A stretch of 5,683 bases of DNA from Balneolia bacterium (GTDB lineage Bacteria > Bacteroidota > Rhodothermia > Balneolales > Cyclonatronaceae), in NCBI GenBank assembly GCA_003566395.1, contig PXDL01000176.1, positions 1-5,683 on the forward strand. The letters run 5' to 3'. The notes below the pieces were generated by a model that was not told the origin of the DNA, did not search any database, and was given only the letters and a program-made list of their open reading frames with translations. A program made the position numbers and the translations under genes. Shown in pieces: positions 1 to 5,683 of this stretch. Numbering within the stretch: the stretch's first letter is position 1; the number at the start of each line of letters is the position of its first letter.

Positions 1-1078
1 ACCAGTCGGCCGGATCTTTCTCCGAGCCGTGCTGAATACCGGTTATGGCAGCATACATTTTTTCGGCTACAGGGCCCATTTTATCCTGATTAAGGGTGAT
101 GATGTTGCCTTTATGATGAATCAGACCCACCGGCGAAATAACCGCTGCCGTGCCGGAACCGAAGGCCTCGGTAAGCGTGCCTTTTTCCTGCGCCTCAAAA
201 AGCTCGTCGATGGAAACCGGGCGCTCTTCAACATCCATGCCCCAAATCCGGGCGAGTTCAAGCACCGATTTACGGGTGATACCCGGAAGAATGGTGCCAG
301 TTAACGAAGAGGTTATGATCTTTCCGTCTATCACAAAAAAGATATTCATGGCGCCAACTTCTTCAACATAGCGGCGCTCAAGGGCATCAAGCCACAGTAC
401 TTGCGAATACCCTTGTTGGGCTGCAAGGTGGGCAGGATAGAGACTGGCGGCGTAGTTGCCGGGAACTTTGGCATTGCCCACTCCGCCTTTTACAGCCCGT
501 ACGTAATCGGGCATGGTAGTCAGCTTTACGGGTTTGATGCCTTCCCGGTAGTAATAACCGGCCGGACCGGTGATAATGTAGAACCGGTAGGTGGTGGAGG
601 TTTTGAGCCCCAGAAATTCCTCCGTGGCAAACACGAATGGACGAATATAAAGTGATTTGAATTTTGCCTCAGGTACCCAGTCCCGGTCGATATCCACAAG
701 CTGTGTGATGGCATCCCGGAAGGTTTTCTGGGGAATGGATGGAATATTCATGCGCTTGCAGGAATTGTTAAAGCGCTCATAATGGTCGTCGATGCGAAAA
801 ATGTTGATTTCACCGTCCGGGCAGGAAAAAGCTTTCATTCCTTCGAAAGCGCCCTGACCGTAGTGCAGTATATTGGCGGAAGGCATAATCTGAACCGGAC
901 CGTAGGGTACGATTCTGCCGCCGGTCCACGCGCCTTTTTCGTACCGTAGTTCAAACATGTGATCTGCAAAAACATCTCCGAAACGGAGGTCACTGTAGTC
1001 AACAGATTCTCTTCGGGTTGATTCAGCTTGCGTAACAGGAAAAACGGGGGCCACTTTCATCTCTTCAGTTTCAAACAT
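1..1078 (-). CDS. ilvE: Branched-chain amino acid aminotransferase, 3' end cut off by the window
   Basis: This PLP-dependent fold-type IV enzyme transfers the amino group between Leu, Ile or Val and 2-oxoglutarate in the cytoplasm; it is the last step of branched-chain amino acid synthesis and the first of breakdown. The open frame holds 359 codons and runs off the window without a stop. Visible marks are FGDVFADHM near residues 33-41, the GQGAFEGMKAF segment (74-84), the PLP lysine K204 in GNAKVPGNY, the EEVGAMNIFF motif (239-248), the phosphate-binding GTILPGITR (261-269) and EAFGSGTAAV (304-313). Length and motifs match the long, mammalian-like BCAT type (about 355-365 residues), so only a few C-terminal residues are probably missing. 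The CxxC redox pair of human BCAT is absent (AVIS instead), which is common in bacteria. The start is the first ATG (1078); M7 (1060) is an alternative. No Shine-Dalgarno is seen. It lies 81 nt after rnc on the same strand, with a hairpin between them. Confidence 0.95.
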   Translation of the reverse strand, partial: MFETEEMKVAPVFPVTQAESTRRESVDYSDLRFGDVFADHMFELRYEKGAWTGGRIVPYGPVQIMPSANILHYGQGAFEGMKAFSCPDGEINIFRIDDHYERFNNSCKRMNIPSIPQKTFRDAITQLVDIDRDWVPEAKFKSLYIRPFVFATEEFLGLKTSTTYRFYIITGPAGYYYREGIKPVKLTTMPDYVRAVKGGVGNAKVPGNYAASLYPAHLAAQQGYSQVLWLDALERRYVEEVGAMNIFFVIDGKIITSSLTGTILPGITRKSVLELARIWGMDVEERPVSIDELFEAQEKGTLTEAFGSGTAAVISPVGLIHHKGNIITLNQDKMGPVAEKMYAAITGIQHGSEKDPADW

Positions 1079-1079
1079 A

Positions 1080-1085
1080 ATTATA
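1080..1085 (-). promoter_or_regulatory. Possible -10 box (TATAAT) just before ilvE
   Basis: A perfect TATAAT ends one base before the first ilvE ATG, inside the AT-rich run TTAATTTTATAATT. The overlapping TAATTTTA also fits the Bacteroidota -7 consensus TAnnTTTG in 7 of 8 positions. No convincing -35 or -33 TTTG element lies at the right distance; the best -35 match is about 3 of 6. If TATAAT were used, transcription would begin within the first codons and translation would have to start at M7 (1060). AT-rich leaders are normal in this group, so this may be chance. Confidence 0.2.
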
Positions 1086-1108
1086 AAATTAAGAGTCTCG
1101 GTTGAAAG

Positions 1109-1157
1109 TGTGAACATAGCATCGGGAGCCTGATGAGGCTATGATGGTATGTTCACA
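1109..1157. terminator. Long interrupted hairpin between rnc and ilvE, candidate terminator
   Basis: A perfect 10-bp inverted repeat (TGTGAACATA at 1109-1118 and TATGTTCACA at 1148-1157) encloses further nested pairing. After a 1x1 mismatch come CATC/GATG (1120-1123 with 1143-1146), a small internal loop, and then AGCCT/AGGCT (1127-1131 with 1136-1140) closing a 4-base loop. In the gene direction it begins 2 nt after the rnc stop and ends 30 nt before the ilvE ATG. On the plus strand it is followed by TTTTATTT, a good U-tract. On the minus strand it is preceded by AAATAAAA but followed only by CTTTC, so as a terminator for the fab-rnc operon it is weak on the U-tract side. It may act in both directions, or serve as a 3'-end stabiliser or processing site. 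The palindrome could also be a protein-binding site, though the nested stem favours RNA structure. Confidence 0.5.
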
Positions 1158-1159
1158 TT

Positions 1160-1927
1160 TTATTTAACGGTCGCAGGAGACGTTCGGTTCTTAAGCTTGG
1201 TAAGAGCCTCCCGGGCTGCAGCCTGCTCGGCTTTTTTCTTGTTTTTAGCTTTTCCAAAACCGAACACATGTTCATCTATCCGTACTTCAATTTCAAACGT
1301 CTTGTCATGATCCGGACCGGTTTCGGCTGCTACTACATATTCCGGAACCATCATTTTGCGGGCTTGTGTGTATTCAAGCAATACGCTTTTGTAATTGTCC
1401 TGCAGGGTGCTTACGTCTGAAATATTGATGTGTTTATTATACACATTTCTGATGAATTTTTGCGAAACTTCATAGCCGGAATCTTTATAAACAGCACCTA
1501 TCACGGCTTCGAAAATATCACATAAAACACTGTTTTTTAGCTGTATATCCTGGCTTTTAACCCGGTTTCCTACTTCAACGAGATCAGGAAAACCAAGTTT
1601 ACGTGAAAGCTCGGCCAGGGTATCTTCACGCACCAGACGAGACCTCAGCTTGGTCATAAAACCTTCGTTTTCATCCGGATAAAGCTCAAAAATAATTTCG
1701 GTCACCACCAGATCGAGTACGGCATCACCTAAAAATTCGAGCTGCTCGTAGCTTTCTATTTCTTCAAGGCCGTCTTCAATAAGTTTAGAACGATGCCGTA
1801 ATGCCCGCAAGAATAATTCGGGACGACGTACGCGCCGGCCGAACAGCCTTTCGAGATACAGGATTTTGTCTCTTGATGCAGGCCCAAGAGCGCGTTTATC
1901 GAGATACGCCCTTAATCGCCTGAACAT
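1160..1927 (-). CDS. rnc: Ribonuclease III
   Basis: This endonuclease cuts double-stranded RNA as a Mg2+-dependent homodimer and matures rRNA precursors and some mRNAs. With the ATG at 1927 it is 255 residues, longer than the E. coli enzyme (226) because of about 23 extra basic N-terminal residues. The RNase III domain spans roughly 25-165: HRS (45-47), the signature YEQLEFLGDAVLD (60-72) with E61, E64 and D68, E88 in NEGFMTKLRSRLVR, and D137/E140 in CDIFEAVIGAVY. A double-stranded-RNA-binding domain follows (about 178-247), ending in the typical basic KNKKKAEQAAAREAL helix. All acidic catalytic residues are present. The frame also has an in-frame TTG at 1939, but that would lie inside fabF, and the ATG one nucleotide after the fabF stop (TAAGATG) is a better start. 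No Shine-Dalgarno is seen, so translation probably depends on ribosomes finishing fabF. Confidence 0.96.
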   Translation of the reverse strand: MFRRLRAYLDKRALGPASRDKILYLERLFGRRVRRPELFLRALRHRSKLIEDGLEEIESYEQLEFLGDAVLDLVVTEIIFELYPDENEGFMTKLRSRLVREDTLAELSRKLGFPDLVEVGNRVKSQDIQLKNSVLCDIFEAVIGAVYKDSGYEVSQKFIRNVYNKHINISDVSTLQDNYKSVLLEYTQARKMMVPEYVVAAETGPDHDKTFEIEVRIDEHVFGFGKAKNKKKAEQAAAREALTKLKNRTSPATVK

Positions 1928-1928
1928 C

Positions 1929-3173
1929 TTATTCGTCAAATTTTTTCATGACCAGAGTGGTATTGTGCCCGCCGAACCCGAAGGCGTTGTTCAGGGCATA
2001 CCGTACGGTACGATCCTGAGCCTCATTAACCGTGTAATTAAGATCACACTGCGGATCTGTATTAAAATGGTTGATAGTCGGCGGTATAAGGTCATGATAC
2101 ACAGCAAGAATGGTGGCAATAGATTCCACGGCTCCTGCTGCGCCAAGTGTATGACCGGTCATAGACTTGGTGGAGTTGAGATTGATTTTATAGGCGTGAT
2201 CTCCGAAAACCTTCTTAATCGAGTTGGTTTCGGCTATATCACCCAGAGGTGTTGAGGTGCCGTGCATGTTTATGTGGTCCACATCTCCGGTTTTGATTCC
2301 GGCAGCTTTGAGGGCCTCGGTAATGGCCAGAATCACGCCGTTTCCTTCCGGATCGGGTGCTGTAATATGATGGGCATCCGCTGAAAATCCATAACCGGTT
2401 ATTTCAGCATAAATGCGGGCGCCCCGCTTTACAGCGCTGCTGTATTCTTCAAGGAAGAGTACCCCCGAGCCTTCACCCAGCACAAATCCGTCGCGATCCA
2501 CATCAAACGGGCGCGAGGCTGTTTTAGGGTCGTCGTTGCGGGTTGACATAGCTTTAATAGAATTAAAGCCTGAAACACCCATTTCAATTATAGGAGCTTC
2601 AGCACCGCCGCAAACGGCATATTCGGACTGCCCGTGCTTAATAGCATCGTAGGCAAGTCCGATATTATGAGAGCCGGTTGCACAAGCTGAAACTGCACAG
2701 TAGTTGGGACCTCTGAATCCATACTTGATAGAAACATGCCCTGCGGCAATGTCGGGAATCAGCATGGGAATAAAGAAAGGGGAAATCCCTTTAGGCCCAC
2801 GGGATTCGAAGCCCACACAGTTGTTGTAGAAGGTCTCCATACCGCCGATTCCGGTGCCGATAAGAACGGCTACCCTGTTCAGGTCGATGGCATTGAGATC
2901 GATGGATGAATCGGAAATTGCTTCATCAGCTGCAACACTTGCAAACTGACAAAAACGGTCCATTCGCCTGGCGGATTTAGGGTCCATGAATTTTGAAACA
3001 TCAAAATCCTTGACCATTGCCGCAAACTTTGTAGCGAAACGATCGGTATCGAAGTGGGTGATATGATCACTGCCGCTTGTACCGGTTTTAAGACCTTCCC
3101 AGAATTCACTCAGGGGGTTTCCGATCGGGGTGATAGCCCCCATACCGGTAATTACTACTCTGCGATCAGACAT
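1929..3173 (-). CDS. fabF: 3-oxoacyl-[ACP] synthase II (KAS II)
   Basis: This thiolase-fold condensing enzyme extends acyl-ACP by two carbons using malonyl-ACP in the elongation cycle of type II fatty acid synthesis. The length of 414 residues is normal for FabF. The N-terminal strand is RRVVITGMGAITPIG. The active-site cysteine is C164 in VSACATGSHNIG, the two catalytic histidines are H304 (NMHGTSTPLGD) and H341 (STKSMTGHTLGAAGA), the conserved lysine is K336, and the GFGGHN loop (399-404) holds the gating phenylalanine F400. The Cys-His-His triad marks a KAS I/II enzyme, not a FabH or a decarboxylating KASQ. The start at the ATG (3173) gives the usual MSDRRVVITG beginning. No Shine-Dalgarno is visible in TTTAGCTGA before it. 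It lies 59 nt after acpP and 1 nt before rnc. Confidence 0.98.
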   Translation of the reverse strand: MSDRRVVITGMGAITPIGNPLSEFWEGLKTGTSGSDHITHFDTDRFATKFAAMVKDFDVSKFMDPKSARRMDRFCQFASVAADEAISDSSIDLNAIDLNRVAVLIGTGIGGMETFYNNCVGFESRGPKGISPFFIPMLIPDIAAGHVSIKYGFRGPNYCAVSACATGSHNIGLAYDAIKHGQSEYAVCGGAEAPIIEMGVSGFNSIKAMSTRNDDPKTASRPFDVDRDGFVLGEGSGVLFLEEYSSAVKRGARIYAEITGYGFSADAHHITAPDPEGNGVILAITEALKAAGIKTGDVDHINMHGTSTPLGDIAETNSIKKVFGDHAYKINLNSTKSMTGHTLGAAGAVESIATILAVYHDLIPPTINHFNTDPQCDLNYTVNEAQDRTVRYALNNAFGFGGHNTTLVMKKFDE

Positions 3174-3191
3174 TCAGCTAAACGGATTAAT

Positions 3192-3217
3192 TTCCGAGGC
3201 TTAAAGCAGCCCCGAAA
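3192..3217 (-). promoter_or_regulatory. Stem-loop in the acpP-fabF spacer
   Basis: In the transcript, TTTCGGGGCT (3217-3208) pairs with AGCCTCGGAA (3201-3192) over 10 bp, two of them G-U, closing the 6-base loop GCTTTA. It occupies the middle of the 59-nt spacer, 15 nt after the acpP stop. No U-tract follows (ATTAATCC comes next), so it is not a classical terminator. It could stabilise the 3' end of a short acpP mRNA, serve as a processing site, or partly attenuate readthrough, which would allow more AcpP than FabF. The structure is read by eye; the role is inferred. Confidence 0.45.
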
Positions 3218-3232
3218 ATGGTTAAATGTCAA

Positions 3233-3469
3233 TTATTTTTTGTCCTGAAGATATTTAATAGCATCACCTACTGTGGCGATGTTTTCGGCGTCTTCATCAG
3301 GAATGCTTACATCAAATTCTTTTTCGAATTCCATGATAAGTTCAACCGTGTCGAGAGAGTCGGCGCCAAGGTCGTTGGTAAAATTGGCAGATTCGGTTAC
3401 ATCAGCTTCATCAACGCCGAGTTTTTCGACAATAATTGATTTTACTTTATCTGAGATTTCTTGTGACAT
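3233..3469 (-). CDS. acpP: Acyl carrier protein
   Basis: This small acidic four-helix protein carries the growing acyl chain on a 4'-phosphopantetheine arm and delivers it to FabD, FabH, FabG and FabF. It is 78 residues, the normal size. The attachment serine is S38 in the canonical LGADSLDTVELIMEFE motif (34-49), beginning recognition helix II. The protein is rich in Asp and Glu, as expected. The start (ATG at 3469, MSQEISDKVK) fits the family. It lies 121 nt after fabG, by far the widest gap inside the fab cluster, and that gap contains a promoter candidate, consistent with the need for much more carrier protein than enzyme. No Shine-Dalgarno is seen; the leader is A-rich (ATCAAAACCATC). 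Confidence 0.98.
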   Translation of the reverse strand: MSQEISDKVKSIIVEKLGVDEADVTESANFTNDLGADSLDTVELIMEFEKEFDVSIPDEDAENIATVGDAIKYLQDKK

Positions 3470-3500
3470 GATGGTTTTGATATGGGTTAAAGGTTGGGAT

Positions 3501-3531
3501 AAAATGTACTAAAAAAGGTCTGATTGACAAA
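3501..3531 (-). promoter_or_regulatory. Candidate promoter for acpP-fabF-rnc
   Basis: On the minus strand TTTG (3531-3528) is followed by 19 nt and then TACATTTT (3508-3501). This matches the Bacteroidota housekeeping consensus TTTG-N19-21-TAnnTTTG, with the -7 box matching 7 of 8 positions. The same bases can be read as a sigma-70-like pair, TTGTCA (5 of 6) and TACATT (4 of 6) with a 16-nt spacer. The start of transcription would fall about 25 nt before the acpP ATG. It would give acpP, fabF and rnc transcripts independent of the upstream fab genes. The match is by eye and untested. Confidence 0.55.
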
Positions 3532-3590
3532 GTCTATATTTGGTGTCATCAGAAGGTAAAAACAGAATAAACTATAACATGAACCGGTAA

Positions 3591-4337
3591 TTACATCGCC
3601 ATTCCGCCGTCTATACGCAGCGTTTCACCTGTTATATAACGGGAAGCGTCGGAACCGAGAAAAATAACTCCGGCGGCAATGTCTTCCACTTCACCGGGCC
3701 GGGCCATCGGTATAGATGCGTTAATAGATTCCATCACCTTGTCCGAGAGCTTGCCGGTCATTTCTGTGGTGATGTAACCCGGAGCGATAGAATTTACGCG
3801 AATATTCCGGGAAGCCAGTTCTTTGGCCAGCGATTTGCTAAAACCGATAATACCGGCCTTTGAAGCGGCGTAGTTGGTCTGACCCGCGTTACCGGACAGC
3901 CCGACCACAGAACTGATATTGATGATGGATCCGGCGCGCTTTTTCATAAAAGGGCGCACACAAGCCTTGGAGTAGTTAAAAACACTTTTAAGGTTTGTGT
4001 TGATGACATCATCCCACTGTTGCTCACTCATACGCATAATAAGCGTGTCTTTGGTGATGCCCGCGTTGTTGACCAGAATATCGAGCCCGCCCCAGGTATC
4101 GGTTATTTCACCGATTACCTCTTCAGCGCGTGCGGCATCAACGGCATCGGCCTGAAAGGCGAGAGCTTTGCGGCCCAGTGCTTCCACTTCGGCCGTAACT
4201 TCGTCAGCCGCCTCTTTGGATCGGGCAAATGTAAAGGCCACATCGGCACCGGCTTTGGCCATTTGGATAACAATAGCCCGGCCGATTCCACGGGTTCCGC
4301 CGGTGATTAACGCTTTTTTTCCTTCTAATGTAAACAT
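3591..4337 (-). CDS. fabG: 3-oxoacyl-[ACP] reductase
   Basis: This short-chain dehydrogenase/reductase uses NADPH to reduce 3-oxoacyl-ACP to 3-hydroxyacyl-ACP, the first reduction in each elongation round, and works as a tetramer. It is 248 residues, the standard length. The nucleotide-binding motif TGGTRGIG is at 12-19, NNAG at 90-93, and the catalytic set is N115, S143, Y156 and K160 (NYAASKAG). The C-terminal region carries the usual ITGETLRIDGGMAM. Its position between fabD and acpP identifies it as the biosynthetic FabG and not one of the many SDR paralogues. It starts at the ATG 7 nt after the fabD stop (TAG AATTCTT ATG); no Shine-Dalgarno is visible, suggesting coupling to fabD translation. 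Confidence 0.98.
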   Translation of the reverse strand: MFTLEGKKALITGGTRGIGRAIVIQMAKAGADVAFTFARSKEAADEVTAEVEALGRKALAFQADAVDAARAEEVIGEITDTWGGLDILVNNAGITKDTLIMRMSEQQWDDVINTNLKSVFNYSKACVRPFMKKRAGSIINISSVVGLSGNAGQTNYAASKAGIIGFSKSLAKELASRNIRVNSIAPGYITTEMTGKLSDKVMESINASIPMARPGEVEDIAAGVIFLGSDASRYITGETLRIDGGMAM

Positions 4338-4344
4338 AAGAATT

Positions 4345-5235
4345 CTATTCGTTTCCGGAGATTGTAACCCCTTTAAAGGTACGCTTTACCAGCCCCTGAA
4401 GTACAACTCCGGGTCCGGTTTCTATGAAGGTATCCACTCCGTTTTCATACATGTGCTGCAGCGTTTGGGTCCATTTTACAGGACTGAGAAGCTGATTAAG
4501 CACATTGGAGCGAATCTCTTCGGGGTCGGTCGTGGGTAGTCCTGTGTAGTTGGAATATACGGGGCAGGAAGGAGGGTTGATTTCAAGCTGTTCAAGCTCT
4601 GATTTCAGGCCGTCATAGGCCGGTTGCATAAGCGGGGAATGAAATGCGCCGCTAACGGGCAGTTTTTTAGCAATTTTGCATCCACCGGCTTTAAGCAGCT
4701 CAATAGCCCGGTCAACAGCCGGTTCATGGCCGGAAATAACAAGCTGGCCCGGACAGTTGAAATTGGCCGGAACGACCACATCGCCGGGGCCTGAACTTGC
4801 TTCTTCACAAATACTTGCAACTTGGTCGTCATCCATACCGATAACGGCGGCCATGGTACCTGGGTTGGTGGTGCCGGCTTGCTGCATTAACCGGCCGCGT
4901 TTGCGAACGATACGAATGGCATCTTCAAAACGAAAAGCTCCGGAAGCCGTAAGGGCGGAAAATTCACCCAGACTGTGTCCCGCCATCACATCCGGTTGAA
5001 GATCAAGTGTGTTGAACAGAGCAACAGAGTGTAGAAAAATAGCAGGCTGAGTGTTCTCTGTACGGCGGAGGAGGTCGTCCGGACCTTCGAACATTACCTG
5101 GGTTAGGCTGTAGCCGAGAAGTTCATCGGCCAGGTCGGCCAGGCGCCGGAATTCGGGATTGGAATCGTAATGGTCTTTGCCCATTCCGGTTTTTTGTGAA
5201 CCCTGGCCCGGAAAAAGAATCGCTGTTTTACTCAT
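4345..5235 (-). CDS. fabD: Malonyl-CoA:ACP transacylase
   Basis: This enzyme transfers the malonyl group from CoA to AcpP, supplying the extender unit for FabH and FabF. With the start at 5235 it is 296 residues, a normal FabD length. The N-terminus shows LFPGQGSQ (7-14) with the oxyanion-hole glutamine Q11. The nucleophile is S88 in the GHSLGE elbow, R113 in KRGRLMQ binds the malonyl carboxylate, and H199 in PVSGAFHSPLM completes the catalytic dyad. Q248 in QLLSPVKW fits the conserved active-site glutamine. The ATG at 5235 overlaps the fabH stop as ATGA, and GGGGG lies 8 nt upstream as a possible Shine-Dalgarno, unusually clear for this window. An in-frame GTG at 5250 would add five residues (MGDER) that the family does not normally have. 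Confidence 0.97.
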   Translation of the reverse strand: MSKTAILFPGQGSQKTGMGKDHYDSNPEFRRLADLADELLGYSLTQVMFEGPDDLLRRTENTQPAIFLHSVALFNTLDLQPDVMAGHSLGEFSALTASGAFRFEDAIRIVRKRGRLMQQAGTTNPGTMAAVIGMDDDQVASICEEASSGPGDVVVPANFNCPGQLVISGHEPAVDRAIELLKAGGCKIAKKLPVSGAFHSPLMQPAYDGLKSELEQLEINPPSCPVYSNYTGLPTTDPEEIRSNVLNQLLSPVKWTQTLQHMYENGVDTFIETGPGVVLQGLVKRTFKGVTISGNE

Positions 5236-5683
5236 GCGTTCATCCCCCACTTAATATAGGTAGAGCCCCATGTAAATCCGCCCCCGAAAGAAGCCAGGAT
5301 TACATTGTCTCCTTTATTCAACTTGTCTTTCCATTCATACAAACAGAGCGGAATGGTGGCCGCTGTGGTGTTGCCGTAGCGATCGATATTTAGCATCACC
5401 TTGCTAAGGTCCAGGCCCATTCTTGAAGCGGTGGCTGTAATAATCCGCTCATTGGCCTGATGCGGAACGAACCAGCTCACATCTTCATTGGTGAGGTCGT
5501 TACGTTCCATAATTTCGAGAGATACGGCCGCCATGGATGAAGTGGCTTTTTTGAAAACAACCCGGCCTTCCTGCTTGAGATAGTGCATGCCGGCCTTAAC
5601 GGTTTCTTCGGTGGCCGGATTCAGACTTCCTCCGCCTGATTGTGAAAGCAATTCGGCTTCTTTGCCGTCGCATTGCTGAATGG
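5232..5683 (-). CDS. fabH: 3-oxoacyl-[ACP] synthase III (KAS III), C-terminal part
   Basis: FabH begins fatty acid synthesis by condensing an acyl-CoA primer with malonyl-ACP. Only the last 149 complete codons are in the window; a full FabH is about 330 residues, so the N-terminal half with the active-site cysteine lies beyond position 5683. The visible part has the catalytic histidine in WFVPHQANERI (codon 5462-5460), the catalytic asparagine in RYGNTTAA (codon 5372-5370), and the glycine-rich ASFGGGFTWGS near the end. The His-Asn pair distinguishes KAS III from FabF-type enzymes. Its last four bases overlap fabD (ATGA), implying translational coupling. Primer preference (acetyl-CoA or branched acyl-CoA) cannot be judged from this part. 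Confidence 0.97.
   Translation of the reverse strand, partial: IQQCDGKEAELLSQSGGGSLNPATEETVKAGMHYLKQEGRVVFKKATSSMAAVSLEIMERNDLTNEDVSWFVPHQANERIITATASRMGLDLSKVMLNIDRYGNTTAATIPLCLYEWKDKLNKGDNVILASFGGGFTWGSTYIKWGMNA

Noticed and set aside
29..655. Several plus-strand open frames opposite ilvE
   Set aside because: The minus strand carries a continuous 359-codon BCAT frame with all family motifs, so the plus-strand frames are shadows.
1109..1157. TGTGA...TCACA half-sites as a CRP-type operator
   Set aside because: The half-sites are 39 nt apart, not 6, and the nested pairing between them is better explained as an RNA hairpin.
1866..2255. Plus-strand open frame of 129 codons across the rnc-fabF junction
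   Set aside because: It is antisense to two clearly functional genes, shows no recognisable domain and has no promoter or ribosome site; it is a frame shadow.
3203..3232. Perfect TTGACA immediately after the acpP stop as a -35 box for fabF
   Set aside because: No acceptable -10 box occurs 16-19 nt downstream; that position is occupied by the GC-rich stem-loop.
3470..3590. Terminator after fabG in the 121-nt gap
   Set aside because: Only short palindromes (ACCGGT, GTAATTAC) are present and no stem followed by a U-tract could be found on the minus strand.
4168..4539. Plus-strand open frame of 123 codons opposite fabG and fabD
   Set aside because: It overlaps the ends of fabG and fabD in antisense, and its low-complexity translation resembles no protein family.
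1..5683. Mobile element, CRISPR array, tRNA/rRNA, toxin-antitoxin or other accessory system
   Set aside because: Nearly every base is accounted for by seven housekeeping genes on one strand; no direct repeats, transposase, integrase or unknown protein frames were seen.

Overview
This window is a conserved housekeeping locus from a bacterium. All genes lie on the minus strand, so transcription runs from high to low coordinates. In transcription order they are fabH (3' part only), fabD, fabG, acpP, fabF, rnc and ilvE (almost complete, 3' end cut off). The order fabH-fabD-fabG-acpP-fabF-rnc is the type II fatty acid synthesis operon arrangement known from the Bacteroidota/Chlorobiota/Rhodothermota/Balneolota group. 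Four further traits fit that group: most genes lack a clear Shine-Dalgarno sequence, a TTTG/TAnnTTTG-type promoter lies before acpP, RNase III has an N-terminal extension, and the aminotransferase is the long, mammalian-like BCAT type. I place the organism in this superphylum with moderate confidence and cannot name a genus.

Layout: 5683-5232 is the C-terminal half of FabH, overlapping fabD by the four bases ATGA. fabD (5235-4345) is followed after 7 nt by fabG (4337-3591). A 121-nt gap then carries a good promoter candidate for acpP (3469-3233). A 59-nt spacer containing a 10-bp stem-loop leads to fabF (3173-1929). One nucleotide after the fabF stop is the ATG of rnc (1927-1160). An 81-nt gap with a 49-nt interrupted hairpin separates rnc from ilvE (1078 to beyond position 1). 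Coding density is very high and no stretch over 300 bases lacks a gene.

How the genes work together: FabD loads malonate onto the AcpP carrier, and FabH condenses the primer acyl-CoA with malonyl-ACP. FabG reduces the 3-oxo product, and FabF performs the later condensations. RNase III is a co-transcribed RNA-processing enzyme. IlvE interconverts branched-chain amino acids and their 2-oxo acids, which are the precursors of branched acyl-CoA primers used by FabH in many members of this group; a functional link is plausible but inferred.

Every enzyme has its expected catalytic residues and a normal length. I found no mobile element, CRISPR array, tRNA, rRNA, defence gene or unknown protein, and no evidence of a novel system. 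The points worth a second look are non-coding: the rnc-ilvE hairpin, the acpP promoter, the acpP-fabF stem-loop, and several start-codon choices.
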